A stretch of 64,000 nucleotides of DNA, from contig NC_044006.1 of the NCBI RefSeq assembly GCF_900496995.4, positions 62,107,204 through 62,171,203 on the forward strand, read 5' to 3'. Both the position numbers and the translations under genes were made by a program. This stretch comes from Aquila chrysaetos chrysaetos (taxonomy: Eukaryota; Chordata; Aves; Accipitriformes; Accipitridae). Position 1 is the stretch's first letter. Each line of letters starts with the position of its first letter. The notes under the pieces are model-generated. The model had not been told where the DNA came from. It saw only the letters and a program-made list of their open reading frames with translations, and did no database searches. This document shows, one piece after another, positions 24,601-38,555 of the stretch.

Positions 24601-27600
24601 AGGGCATTCAGGATTGCTCTTGGAGCTTGGGACAGCAGAGCTACAGGTATCCACCTATACCTGAAGGTGTCAGAGTCTTTGCCCAGTGGCTAAGCTGGAG
24701 GCCAAAGGGGAAGATTTAGAGCAATACAGAGCACCCAGATCCAGACTTCAGGTCCAGAGGGTGTCCACATATCTAAAGTAGACCAGGAGCAGAGCAGGCA
24801 CCACTTCCAGGTCTCTCAAGCCTTGGTCCCACACCTTATTCATGCTGACTGCCTCATTCAAGCCATGGATTGAGGGGTGAACTGTGCAGATTTGGGACAG
24901 GAAAGGAAACTATTTTGGGACAGAGGGATGCAGGGCTCTGAGCTGGTCTGCCCTGCTAGCAGATGGCAGCCGTCTCTCAAACCAGTGAGCAAACACTGCC
25001 CAGCACTGGTTTTGTGGTCTTGAGAGGTGGGAGTGCCCCAAGGGCTGAACAGGGGGTCAGGGAGAAAGGAGAATAGCAGCTATGCTCAGAAGCGTGCTTA
25101 AACTGCTGATACATCTGGGTGAGGGTAAAGATGGTCTGGGCTCTCTCACAGGAGGCTTTTTTTTCCTAGGCAGTGGGTCTGTCCAGCCCTTCACTGGAGA
25201 GAAGTGCTGCAGGCACTCAGAAGTAAACAACTGGTTCTTTCTGTTTGGTAAAGAACCTTGCTGTATGAGGAGTAGCTTCGTTACAAGGCTAAAGATTACA
25301 TACTTGTAACCTAAGACTTAATTTGTGATGAAGCCATAAATTAAATTATTCTCATCTCTCATCCTTCATCATTTCTGGGAAGATATAAGCAGATACACGT
25401 CACAGCTAGAAAATGAGGAGTAATTGATGGAGCAGCCAGAGGGCTTTGTTGTAGCCACATTCATTTTGTGCTTGTGAATTATGCCAACAATAGCAAATAT
25501 ATTTACACACATTAGTAGCACATTCAGGATAATCTCTGGGTGTGTAAAGTATGTGCAGGTACTCTGATACTATATATTCTGCAGTGATATGCTGTATCAA
25601 CAACACATGTCTCTGTTTCTGAATTACTGCTGAATATTCCAGGTGCTCTATAAGACTGAAGGCACTATAAATCACAGGAGAGCAATAATTTTAGCCTTTC
25701 ACAATGAGAAAGCTTGTTCTGGAAAACCTTTCCCTCTCGAAGGCCCCCTCTTGACTTTGGGTGGTTTGGGCTTGCAGGTCTCCCTGCTTTTCTAGGCTAG
25801 AATTTACAGATAGAAACTAGAAAACAGATCTATGTCTTCAATATTTACCACAGGTGTGAACATAATATAACACTAAGGTAATAGTGCCTGGCCTGGAGGG
25901 GTGAGACCTTTCCTTGTGTGACTTATAGCCACAGGAAATTAAAAAGTTTAAGCTGAGGAGGAACAAAACATGTTACGTGCAGAATTGTTTCTTGTTCAGT
26001 ATTGCCAGTCCCTGGCCTCGAGGGACCTGCTAACAGCCTGGCTGCTGTCACAAGGGTCCTGCCATTTCGGGTGTGCTTGGAGACTTACCATCTGGACATG
26101 CAAGAAATGCAAATGTCACTTCACAAGACAATTTTCTTGCCCTCAGCACTGCAAAAAACCCTGGAAAATATAAAATGAATGCAATTAATGACTCAAAGAA
26201 ATTGAGAGGAAAAAGTATCCAAAGTAAGTTATTGTACAAAATACCATGATTTTTAAATCAAATTGATTGGGTCTGACTGACCAGCCTGCATTCAGAGGTG
26301 TGTCAGTCCTACAGCCAGCGCGGCCATTCTTTCTCCAGCATTATGAAACTATTAAAAATGGATGATTCCCTGATTTTCCACCCTAATAATGCAGCTTGGC
26401 CAACTTAAGTTGAATGGATCTTCTAAGTAAACAGATGTAAAGCAGTGCTGATTGCGTTGGAGCTCGAACATTTCTGTTCGGGCCTGCGAACCAGAGCTGC
26501 ATCAGAGAAGGAGAGGGACCACAACCTGCCCGGGAAATGCAGGAGGGCTGTGGTGGACTGCGGGGCAGCCCGGCACGGGAGGAAGGCTGCTCTGCCCGTG
26601 CTGAACCTGCCACCCGCAGCGGGTCTGCCCCAGTTTGCATGAGCAAGCGGCAGTTGCTGGAGTCAGCTGTGTCATGCAAAAGCTTCTGAGGAAAATCATG
26701 GCTGGAGCTCTGCAGACAGCTGCCTTGTTTCTGACTCACTGACTAACTAGAAAAAGAAGAAGAATCAAAAAATAATCATCCATCTGCGTCAAACGAAGGA
26801 GGAGGATTAAGAAGCGGTGCCTAGGGCCCCGAGGTACCTGGACAAGCATTTCCGCAGAGGGGATTAGCACAGCCGGGCTCATGAGCTGAGTTTCCAGCTG
26901 ATTTGCTTCCCCCATCTCTGGCCCCCCTGGGTCAGGACACCTGCAGAAAGCTCCCGGAGCGCTGCGGCCAAGCACCCGCTCTCCCGCTCCCCCGCTCCCG
27001 GCGGGGCTTCTGCCTCCAGGCAGAGGGGCCCCCCAAGCCCCCTACAACTCGCCTTGACCCAAAAAATGATGGCAGGGAGAGGGACAAGTTTTTTAACTGG
27101 TCCTGTCCAGCCTTCTGTTCCCAGCTACCAGAAGGTAAATTAAGAAGGATTGGGGCTGTGCTGTTATTCTTCTGGAGAGATGCTACTGACGTCTGGGCAG
27201 CCTTGGCTGGCAGCACTTTTGGATTTCTATTCTTATATTTGTATATTTTAAGCTCAAGAAAAGCAGCTGAGGCCACAGACTAGGTACTTTCAGCAAATCC
27301 CAGGGGAAAAAAAAAAAAAAAACCAACACAAAACTGTCTAATAAAAGTTCCCTTAGAAGGCGTCTATCTCAGCACGCTGCCCTGCTGCCCGAGGGCGATG
27401 CTCGGCAAGGAGGGGTGCGCTGGGATGGGGATTGGCACCGCTCCCGCAGGGCGGGCTTCTGCCTCCTGCAAAAGGATATGGGAAAGCAGGGCCAGACCTG
27501 AAAAGCCGTGCTACTCCTGTGGTGGCTGCAACCGGAGGCCACTTGCTGACCCCGCCGAGCTGTGTCTTAGATGAGTTCTTGGTTTCGCCTCTGCAGGCAC

Positions 27601-30600
27601 CACATTTCACAAAGGCATGCTATAAACTCAGCGAGCATGTCAGCGCGGCCTGAAGGCAACCAGCAGGGAAACAACCCCAGGTCTGTTTTTTTCACTCTTT
27701 CTAAATATATGGGCGGTGACAGGTGTAAAATTACACCAACCAGGCAATAACTCAGACCTGTTTGAGTGCCAATTATGTGTCTTTTTACAACATTGGGCCT
27801 TTGCCTGAACACATCATTTAGGAGAAAAATATGTTGTAAAAGTGTATTCATTCAAAAGAATGCTATAAAAAATGATTCTTAATATTGGTCTCACTTGTTT
27901 AATCTTCAATCTTTTTCTCTGCTCCTCCCCCGTTCTGGGATAAATGAGCTCTGGATGCCCTGTGTTGCGTGCACAATCTTGTAGGGTTAGCGAATAGGCC
28001 ATTGAAAATAAATGTACATAAATCTTAGCCATGTATGGTCTCCAGCCAGGGAAAATGGCTTACAAAACCCAGAAAGATGACCACCCATTAAAAAAATGCT
28101 GCACACTATTATTTTGATGGCAGGGACTCAAGCTATGCAGCATACAGCACAGTTTACAGAAGAAGAGTCTGCTAATTTAACACAACAGCTTGGCAGGCAG
28201 AGCAGCTCGCTGCCTGGGGCACATGGTCAGGCTGGATTATGCCCCGGTGCCAGTGGTTGCCACCAGAAGTAAGAGTTTAGCCTATGTGATTTGGTTAATA
28301 GCAACTAAAGATCAGGTGGAGATGGGGGGATCCTGCCTCTAGAACATGCAAGTGCGGATACTGTCCTTTGCTAACAGGAATGCTTTAGGTATGAATTCAC
28401 TTTCCCACTTCACAGGTGGAACCACTGCCTGCTCTGAAGCCTGGGGGACTCCTATGACCAACCGACGAAGCCCTTCAGTGGCAGAAGGCTCAAAGGAGAT
28501 AGGCAAGGATAATGTGCTCATGAAGCTCAGAAAAGCATGTAGGAAGTGACGACAGCTGTCCTAAAGAAAGCTGAACTTATCACAACACAAAGGGGACTGG
28601 AGGGTGGCCTTTGTTTTAGATAAACAGCTGTTATCTGTTGAGTGGGTCAGCTGGTTGTGTAAATGGCCTTCCCTAAAATAATCGGTACGGAGTATTATCT
28701 TCCTGGGCCAGTCAGACCAGCATGGGGAAATGTATTTGTGGCTCAGCCCAACACAGAGTCTAAAAATTAACCAAGATGAACCCTGAAAAGAGCAATGGGC
28801 CTGAGCTGCCCTCAGCCAGCAATGGGTATCATGTTTGTATTGCGATCCAACTGTATATCTCATTTGCTGTATAGTGTTTGCGTTGTGATTTCAGTACATT
28901 GCTGTAGCACTGTTAAATCAGAATCCCATGCAATGTCAAATACCTACAAAGAAGTAAATTTGATATTGAACATCAAACCCTCCTTGTGTGAAACATCTAA
29001 AAGAACCTGGTCAGAGAGTACTGGACTCATGACAATTTCATGCCTTACCCTCACCAGGAGACAGGCTTAGGAATTGATTTCCTAAGCATTTTGGAGCATG
29101 TTACTCCTGTCAGTAAAGCTGATGATTCCACATTTTCTGTAGAGGTTATCACACTTGCTGTCACTGCAGTTTCCAGTATTTACCTGTAATTTCCCAAGCT
29201 GCAGACAATTAAGAGAACTAATGTGAAAGCACAACTCCTTTGCACACTTCCCAAAGCATCGCACAAGCCTCTAGAAACCCTCTCACCTTCAGGCCCCCCA
29301 AACTTCTACCCAGGCTCTTCTCCCCCATTTCCTTATCCCTCAGGTCACTCACACTCAGGTATTGGGACTCAGAAGAGCAGAAAAATCGTGTGTTTATTAT
29401 TTGTCCATGTTCTGTACAGCTAAAGGGGGAAGGCTGAGCCCTTGTTCTTGAACAGAAGCATGCAGAATGATTCAAAGTATGCCCATGCTTTTATTTACAT
29501 ATTTATAATTATATTACACAATATAACAATGGCTTATAATGTGGCATTATAATAATATCTTTGAGTAATTTTTATTATTACATCTAATGGTATATTTTTA
29601 TATTTAAATGTGTATGTTTATCTTTTTTAGCCCACTGGTGGAAACACTGGACTAGAACCCAGAAGCCCTAAAATAGTTGAAATGTATCAGATATACATGG
29701 AAGTGCTTTCTCTTGTGGCACAGACATATTTATAAGAAATCATTTCACACATACTGTTATGCTGCTGATTGATAGACATAGTTTTCTTTTGCTGACACTA
29801 TATTCCTCAGTCTGCGGAAGCCATTTCTTTCCTTACAAGCCCTGTTTTACTAACACTTCAAGTCATTTAAAAATCTGCAGTGCAAGCACAGTCAAGGGGT
29901 GTAGAGCAGCGTAGAAATCAGGGCAAGAAGAACACAGCCAAGTCTGGGGCTCGCACAGATGTTCCTGTGCACAGCTATGCGTACTGCTATGATTAAAAGA
30001 GGTACCCCTTTTGGAAAAGGAGCTGCAAAGCAAGACTCAAAGGTTACACATTCCCATGTACGGGAGAAAATGCACATTTGTTAACATGAAGAAATAATCT
30101 GCACCAAGATTGAGACATGTATTCCCTGGGTTGCTAGCTTCAGCTAGCTCCTTTTAAACTACGGTGTCTTGCCGTAGGGTTTTTGCATGTGAGTTCACGA
30201 CAAAGCCTGAAGTACCTGCTCCACTTTGACCTTCTCAATATCCTCCTAGCCTGGGGCCACCTTTACCCTTTCTTAATTTAATCCCAAAGCCCCAGTTCAC
30301 AGCAACCTCATTCCAGCCGGGGATAACAAGATGCTTCCTGAACTCTCAGGGTCATTTCTGAGCATCATCACAACCCTTCCTTCCCTCCCACCACCATTGC
30401 CAAAGACTGAGCTGGAAGTTTATCTTTTTAGACCAATTTGCATTTCAAACAACTCAGATCAAGGAAAGCAACAAGGCTAAAACAGATTCGGTGGAGCGAT
30501 CAAGCAGTGAAAGAGGTTGCCTTTCCCCATGGGAGGAACCTGCCGGTGAGGCTCATTTGCTCTCCCAGGTGTTGCAGAGGGAGGTGGGAGGAGAGCCGAG

Positions 30601-33600
30601 GGGGGCTCCTGGGTTTGGGACATTTATGGTTCTTAAGACTCCATTGGACTCAGATGTGGCAGTTGGATGGTGGTATTGAGCACCTTTCAGAAACCTAAAT
30701 AAATACAGTCAGTGTAATGGTCCAGTGGTTCTGAGGCAGTCAGCAATTAAGGGCCCTCTGGGGGAAGGCCTGTGGCTAATTGGTTTAAAAAACTGATCAA
30801 ACTGGAAGCAACATCAAAAAACAGATTAGGAGAAGGAAGGAAAGTGTGCTTGTGAAAGGAGATTTTAATTACTATAAGAGGGCAGCAAAAAGACTGCAAT
30901 TGCTGCTTGTCTTACCTGTCTGCATTGGAAAGGCCAAATCCTGCAAATACACTGCCACAGATATATTCTGTAGGATGCCCTGGCATCTGCTTGGGTCTAT
31001 TTGCAGGATACCCCATGAAATAATTATGGGCTTCAGGTTCATAGAGAATACTGGCATTGGAGGCAGTACAAGCTCTGAAGAAAAATGCCTTTTATTCAAA
31101 AGGGTTTGGCTTGTTAGTGAGATTGGGCCAGCAGATGGTAAATACCAGCTTGTAATACAGTATAATGCAGTTTGCTGCAGAAAAATGTAGCATAATTTAA
31201 TATGAGGGCAAGGAACCAATCACTCAGAGCAATGAGCAGGGAAGGGATTGAGAGTATTATGGAAAAATCATTGAAACCATGAGGCCAGCGCACAGCTGCA
31301 GTAATAAAGTCTGTCATAAAGTGGAAGGACTATAAGAGAGGAGGACTTAGTGTAGACGGTATTAGTCAGAGCCCCATCTGCTCTAAGCCCCACACCACGT
31401 AAGGGGGCTGTTAACGGCTCAGGGGGGTACAGGGCAGCTCAGGGCAAGGGCATCTATTTTACTACCAGGTTTACGGGGAGGAGGTGACCTACATGGAGGT
31501 TCCAGCATCCCGCAGGATGCTCTCCTACAAGAGAGAGGGAAGTAGGCATGGAACTGATCCCAGGTTTGTAACTGTCACGTCTTCAAGTCCTTACATTGAC
31601 AAAATTTCTTGTATTTTTCACGTTTTCTGTTTGGTTAGCTCTAAATAAGGCCCAAGTAGATATTTCGCTCTTTGTGTGACCAGCTTGCAACTCTGGACAA
31701 TCCCTGGTGCCTTGGTGCTGAGCAAGCATCGTATGGAGGCACACCAGGTAGCCAGCACACACGAAAGCTTCCCACCATCCTTTTCTGAAACCTACCTGCC
31801 TCCAACAAACCTTTCCGGAGAAAGCAATCATCTTCCTCAAATTCCACAAAACCTGGGCTAGATTTCTCCAGAGAAATATGGCAAAATTTCTGAATTACTT
31901 AATACCATTATTCTGAATTTTTTGGCAAAGTTCTTTCTCAGACGACCACGATTTTCTGATTTGTTAAGCAAAAAGATTCACTTTAGATCTGAAAGTGAAG
32001 CTGAGGTTCCCCTCCTTGTGTCTCATTCCCAGCCCCAAACAGCCTGCAGACCAAGCTATGCTGCGTTGCCCCTGTGTGGTGCACTCTGTTGTACCCCAGC
32101 TCCCAGCACCGGGGACCATCTTTGTCGTCCGTGGGATTGCAGAGTGATGAATGAGTGCAGAATCTGACTGAGCAGGTATTAATGAAGTTTAATACTGTCT
32201 TTGGCCAGCCACAGTGACCACCACTTGATAGCTGAAGAAACTGTTACATTCCACAAGAAACCATATAATTAAACCTACAGGAACCTTCACATCAAACGCA
32301 AGTATGTGTCACTACCCCAGATGAAAGTACACATGAGGCATAGAAGGGGGGAGAGCTTTTACTGCCTCTCCTTTACAAAGGCTTATGTGTTTGAGAAAGA
32401 GGCCGAGCAGCCAAGGGGAGCTAGCAGAGAAGATGTAAAAGAAGCCCTTGACATAAAAACACCTCAATAGTGCAACACAAAAAGCTGTGCAAGAAAGAAA
32501 GAAAGGGTATCTGACTGGGTTAGAGGTGTAAGGAAAGAGATTATCCCCTTTTGTCTGATTTTTCCTGTGATTTGTGACCAGTGCATACCCTTAGTGCATT
32601 AATAGAGGTGCATCAAAAGAAGTACATTCCTCATCACCACTTTTCCTTTTAAAGGAAATAGTCCACCCATCCTTCATTTGGCTAAAACCTTAGGGTCAAA
32701 AAGGAAGAGCAGTACTGCTGCTGCCTGAGATGCAAGAGTGCAACTGAGCCTCTGCACCATCAACACGAAACAGGAGCATGTGAAAAAAATTTTTGCCATT
32801 GAAGTCACTAGACCGGTATTCTGATTTTGCACATGGAATATATCTGCTAAAGAAGCAGATGCCAATTTTATACAGGCAATCTTTAGAGTAAAACCACACT
32901 TTAAATAATGAGGGAGTGGGGAAGTGCATCAAAGGTTGGAATGAAACTTCACGTTACCATGAATAAAGGCTAGCAGTGCTCTGGATGCCTTCGGAGCTGA
33001 ATCTGTATGATTTTCTCATAAATAATTTAAGCCAGCACAGTGGAGTTTTGTGCACATTAATTCACTTCCCACAAACGGAGAACCGTGAGGCACCCCTAAC
33101 CCTCTCCCTCTCGTGGACCCAGGCCCTGTTACCCGAGCGCATGTCCTGGTTGTGTGTCGAACGGCACAATCTCAGAGCCACTCTCAGCCAAACCCCATCT
33201 TCGCTCGTGTGTTCAGCATCCCTCGTAACATGGAGCCCACTGCATCCCCTGCAGCACAAGGGCCACCGCGACAAGCCCGAGTCCACTTGCCGACCTCCAG
33301 AAGGTCCAGCCGGGAGTGTCCATAGCAGTACCTACCAGACCTGAAAGGGACAACGCAACTGTCCTCAAACCACTTCAGAGCAAGTCTTTCTGTGTGCTGA
33401 AGGTTGGGGTCCCAGTTTGCCCAGCAATGTGGTCTCCCCTCTCCCGTCTATCTTTACCGCAAGCTTGATTGGTGCCAGGGTTACAGTACTGAGTTGAATG
33501 ACTGTGGTTTTGCCAGCTCTGTGCTCTGTCCCCATGTCCCTGGGACGTCCTGGAGTATATTCCCCCTCCCTTCGAGCTGCAGAAGTGGACCCACGTTACG

Positions 33601-34961
33601 GCTCTGCAGCCATGGGGTGCGGGTGAGGGTCCTGTCCTGGAGGACCGCTGGGGTACGGTGCCGTGGGAAGGCTGGATGCACTAGCCTGCTCCCTGAGCAT
33701 TTTGGCTTTGCACCCCTTTCCAGGCCAGCTAGACCTAGTGGAAAATGGCATTAACTTTGTATGAGCAAGATTTGCCTCAGGAGAGGGGACATGCTAGGGA
33801 AATTATTATCAAAACTGTGAGCCAACCTGGACCCAAACAATTTTAACTGGAGACACTCTGAGCTAGAAAATACAGCCCTAATGTACGCTCAGTTGTACCT
33901 GCCATAACTTTGTTAGTACTATCATCCTGAAATGGGAAGTGGACAGCGTAAGTGACATCTTTCGCTGTGATTTTGCGATGACCACAAGATAATATTTTTA
34001 CTGCTATATTTTTACATTATGCTCTACTAGTGACTTCCCCTAAAATAATGAAACAGTAACAACAAGATTTAAGGAAGTGTAAAATATGATTTGTTTTTAA
34101 CCTGTATTTAAAAAAAAAAAAAATTACTTTTTCCAGGTGGATTTCTTCTGAGTTCCCCTTGTACAGATAATTTTGAAAATGGCTGGGTTTATTTGTGTTC
34201 AGAATGCTCATTTTTAAACACCCATATTTCCTGCAAAACAGGAATGTGAGGTCTGAAGTGTCAAACTCTGAGTGACAGCCCAGGCTTTGCTGTGGGGGAA
34301 CATCCCTTCTCTGTAGCTTTCCTCAAGACCTCCAGGACAGCAAAGGGAAGGCATCACCCATGAGATCTCCATGGAGTTGAATCTTCCTTGTGTCTGCATA
34401 GGTTTTCTCTGTCCTGTTATCCGTAACAGCAGAATCCCCTTACAGAGCACACATGTGGGCTACTTGGCCATTGCAGTAGGTAGCGCACAAACCCAAGCTA
34501 AAAATAGAGTCCCGAGGAATGTCCAGCCTGGGCAGAAGGTACTACTGCTCACTGGTAGTGCCAGCTGGTTACGCTAGTGCCTGGGCTGCATCTGAGTCCT
34601 CTTTACACGAGCACTTTCCATTTGGACAGTACAAATTGCCAGCGTTGGTACAGATTCTCATCTGGAGCAGGATCACACCTTCACCAATTAAAGTGGAGTC
34701 CCAGATAGGGTTCAAGTCATGCAGGCTGGAAACAGCATTCTTCATGAAGTTGCTAGACGAGGGCAGCTACACCTTTGCCTCCTTCCCCAGCCCACCACCC
34801 CCACCACGCTGCTGAGCGCAGCAGCTCTCCATTTCTACCCTGCCTTTCTGGTCAGAGGGTACCGGAGAGGCAGGGGGAGGGCTGGCTGTCACTGCCTGTG
34901 CTGCAGTCAAGCTGAGGGCAGGACTGAGGAGTAGTGCCACAGCTACAAAAGCCTCCTCTGG
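21620..34961. other. large non-coding stretch with simple repeats
   Basis: About 13 kb without a supportable gene. A runs lie at 23284-23296, 27307-27322 and 34110-34123. A very AT-rich block lies at 29490-29622. A short (AAAG)n run lies at about 32491-32505. Modest GC-rich patches at 26,900-27,050 and 27,360-27,560 retain some CpG but are too short to call promoters. A 114-codon plus-strand frame at 30846-31190 has no recognisable domain or splice signals. Confidence 0.55.
29490..29622. repeat. AT-rich low-complexity block
   Basis: About 130 bp made almost entirely of A and T, with many short TTAT/ATAT words. It is not a clean microsatellite. It resembles matrix-attachment-type or simply AT-rich intergenic DNA. 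Confidence 0.7.
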
Positions 34962-34966
34962 GCCTT

Positions 34967-35562
34967 TGTCATGGTTTAACACCAGCTGGCAACTAAGCAC
35001 CACGCAGCCGCTCGCTCTCTCCCCCCGCGTCAAGATGGGGGAGAGAATCGGAACAGCAAAAGTGAGAAAACTTGTGGGTTGAGATAAAGACAGTTTAATA
35101 GGTAAAGCAAAAGCCACGCACGCAAGCAAAGCAAAACAAGGAATTCATTCACCACTTCCCATTGGCAGGCAGGTGTTCAGCCACCTCCAGGAAAGCAGGG
35201 CTCCATCACCCATAACGGTGACTTGGGAAGACAAACACCATCACTCTGAACGTTCCCCCCTTCCTCTTTCTTCCCCCAGCTTTACATGCTGAGCGTGACG
35301 CCATATGGTCTGGGATATCCCTCTGGTCAGTGGGGGTCAGCTGTCCCAGCTGTGTCCCCTCCCAACTCCTTGTGCCCCCCCAGCCTCCTCCCTGGTGGGG
35401 TGGGGTGAGAAGCAGAAAAGGCCTTGGCTCTGGGTAAGCACTGCTCAGCAGTAAGGAAAACATCTCTGTATTATCAACACTGTTTTCAGCACAAATCCAA
35501 AACATAGCCTCATACTAGCTACTCTGAAGAAAATTAACTCTATCCCAGGCAAAACCAGCATA
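34967..35562 (-). mobile_element. ERVL-type solo LTR (avian endogenous retrovirus)
   Basis: On the plus strand the element begins TGTCATGGTTTAAC at 34967. It continues through GGCAACTAAGCACCACGCAG, GAGATAAAGACAGTTTAATA and GACGCCATATGG to AAAATTAACTCTATCCCAG near its end. I remember this order as the reverse complement of a common bird ERVL LTR. A perfect 5-bp duplication, GCCTT, flanks it (34962-34966 and 35563-35567). In sense orientation (minus strand) the U3 end is at 35562, a worn TATA region lies near 35,280, an ATTAAA-type polyadenylation word lies near 35,095 and the LTR ends at 34967. The terminal bases at 35562 have decayed. No internal retroviral sequence adjoins it. Confidence 0.9.
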
Positions 35563-36848
35563 GCCTTCTGACCATGTAATCTACATTTTGCCTTTTGTAC
35601 ATCCAGAATCGCAGAGGGGTTCAGGCATGGGTGAAGGATCTAGTTTAGACATCTGCATGCCGGAGGGGTGCCTCCCTTCCCACCTCGTGCTGGGTATATA
35701 GTGGGTCCTCTTTCCTCATTAACTCTGGGAGAAATCCATGGGTGCAGCCACTAAAGCTCCTTAAAGCTGCCAGAGGCAACAGAAGTTGTCTTTCGGTGAG
35801 CAGTTAGAGCAGTTTAGCTCCACTCTGCCTCCAACACATCATCGTGTCCTGATCAGATATCTGACAACAATGTGGGGCTGAATGGGATCCCTACAGAATT
35901 GGCAGCCCTTAAGGGACTTTTATTTTATCAATGTACTTCAGGATAATTACTCCAAACAGTTTTAAATGAGGCTAAGAAAAATACCTCCACCCTTTATTTT
36001 AACTGCAGCTGCTAATTTGTAGCAGTTCTTGAAACAATGGATCCTTGTGTGCTCTAAGAAACTTTGATCTGGCGTGGGTCCTTTCCTGAGGAGGGTCTGA
36101 GAAGAAGAAAGAAGCCCAGCTCATTCCAGGACAAAACAAAAAGCTATGTTCTTAACCACTCAGCATTACATTTAGACTCATTTTGGAACATCTGCATAAT
36201 CCAAGTACAGATCAAAGCCTGGATGCCTGAAAATATTCCCCCGCCGATGAATGTAGGATTACATCGACTCCATACATCACACGACAGGTGGTGGGATACA
36301 GAAGGATCGCATTTCTGGAGCCACTTAGGAAGCGTGCCAGGCGGAATTTCACACATGAAACAGATCAAGCAAAAGCGGTCTTGAGCTCTGCTTTGAGCAA
36401 TGTAGAAACCTCTCAGTCCTCACCTGGCTGCTGCTGCGGGCCAGCGCTGGAAGGGCCTCCGGAGCCAGGACCTGGGCCTCGGTGCGGGGCTCTGGGGCTG
36501 TGCTGTGCTGCCGGCGCGGCAGGGACCTGGCTCCGCATCAAAGCATCCTGGGCTCATCTAGGCAAAGCACTTGAGTCAGGGAGCTCTCAGGTACAAGCCA
36601 TATGGACCTTATCTCAGGGCGCTGTGCTGGCTGATCTGCAAGTTACAACAGTTAAGGTAATTAAATTGTTTCTTGTCAATGAATTATAGATCCCTTGAGG
36701 CTGCTGCTGTCAATGATGAGAAAGATAGTGGTTACTGTTAACAGAGCCAAGGTTGGTAACAAGCTGCCCTCTAAGGAGTGTTCCACTTTGGGGGCAGATT
36801 TTTTAGGGACTGTTCAAAAAAGGAAAGATTTTCTTTATGCAGGACAGT

Positions 36849-36941
36849 ACATATAACAATACATCCATATATACATACATTCGTGCACATGCATAAAAAT
36901 AAATATTTTATATATATATATCATATACATACTTATATATC
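36849..36941. repeat. AT/ATAC low-complexity tract
   Basis: Alternating pyrimidine-purine DNA rich in ATAC and TATA words, including a run of TA dinucleotides around 36,908-36,921. It is an imperfect compound microsatellite. Confidence 0.75.
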
Positions 36942-38490
36942 TTTGCAGTTATTTATGTAAGGTTTTTCCCACTAGACTAGTTCACTGCAAAAGATATCTC
37001 GGGTAATGCTCTTTGCATTGCATTTGCTTTAGCTTTCGCAGCAGAAGGATCAAAAGATGATTTTCTTTAAAATTTTAACATGTTTTGGAGGCTTGTTTAA
37101 TTTGCCTTTTTTGGTCCACCCAAGTTGCTGGGAATGGGATTCTGTCAGTGCAGCATGTCAAAGGAAGGGCACTGTCCTCATCAGTCACAATCCCAGCACA
37201 CTGCCCCGGAGGAGAATGTATAAGCATTGTACCACGTAAGCATAAACCCAGTATAAGTAGATTTAATGGGATCTTCCCCTGGCATGAATACATACTCCTT
37301 CACTGTGTGCTGTAAACAAACACAAGCGCAATCTATTTACTTTACCTAACTCTTATCAAGAATCTTGCAGTTTGCGGTGAAACTGTGACCACTGCATGTA
37401 GAAATCTTGGATGAAGAAATTCTCTTCTCCCAGAAAACACACAAACAAAGTCTATGTCCTCCTTTATTTTGATGGGATGGCTCTGCCCTGCAGCTGACCT
37501 CCCACACTCGGCTGTCTTCAGAAAACATAGTCAGGAAGCAACGTTTGTGTGTACCTGGACCCGCTTGGGAAGCATTTCTGAATGCTACTCGCTAGACATA
37601 ACTATTGCTAGGTGACTAAATGCAGGTTCAGGGACCCAGGCTTAAAAACTGGCCTTGGGACTGCGTGTTACTTCAGTTAGAAACAAGAAGCTGGTGTCAT
37701 TAAAAAGAAATGAAAAAGAAGGATGTTCACCAATAAAATAACACCCTTCAATAAACGAGGAAAGTGTGTTGGCTCCCAGCCAGCGGCACTCACTCCAAAG
37801 CAATTTCAAGATAATGGCTCATTCATTAAGACGTATTGCTCAACAGCAAAGCAGCAGGAGTGATATGTGGGAGTCAGAATCCCCTTTGTGCTGGGGCTGG
37901 GGTCTGGGAACAACCTGCCACCCAGCCGCAGAGTGCTACCGGCTGCAGTCCCCTTGATCAAGGCAGGGCAGAGGGTATGGTGCAACCTCACAGTATTTTG
38001 AGATGCAATGCCCCTACTAGTTAGGCCTAGAAAACTGCAGCCTAAACAGCCCTGCTTTTTTAATGTAATATAAACCAAAGTGATTTTCAGAGGGATCTGC
38101 ACAGAACTCATTTTGACTGCATTTTGCACTGCCTCCGATTTCCTGCTTTGTATTTTTGGATAGAAATTCTTCATACTAGGACAATATCCAAGAGACTGAT
38201 TTATTTGTAAAACTTTGTACAAATGATTAAATATTAGATAAACACAATTATCTCTCAGCTAGCTTATAAATAGATGCTTCAGTTACTGCACTGCATTCCA
38301 GGCCCCAAGGACATGGATCTCATTCGACAGCCTTAACCAGCCAATATGGACAACCTTATTAGGAAAGGGGATTGCCATGGGCCTGCTTGTGATTTCGCTT
38401 CAGTTGAAGGACTTTTTGACAACTTATTCTTGAGGAATAGTTGCCAAAAAAAATTGTTTTAAGATGTACTTGAAAAAGAGCAAGAGACAG

Positions 38491-38555
38491 AGGAAAAAAA
38501 AAGGAGGAAGGGAGGGAGGGAAGAAGGAAGGAAAGAAGGAAGGAGGGAAGGAAAT
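38491..38555 (+). repeat. purine-only GGAA/GAAA microsatellite
   Basis: About 65 nt consisting only of A and G. It starts with nine A and continues with GGAGGAAGGGAGGGAGGG and repeated GGAA/GAAGGA units. Such homopurine mirror-like tracts can form triplex DNA, and GGAA arrays can bind ETS factors, but no function is shown here. Confidence 0.85.

Noticed and set aside
30846-31190. 114-codon plus-strand ORF
   Set aside because: No splice sites, no recognisable domain and ordinary non-coding surroundings.
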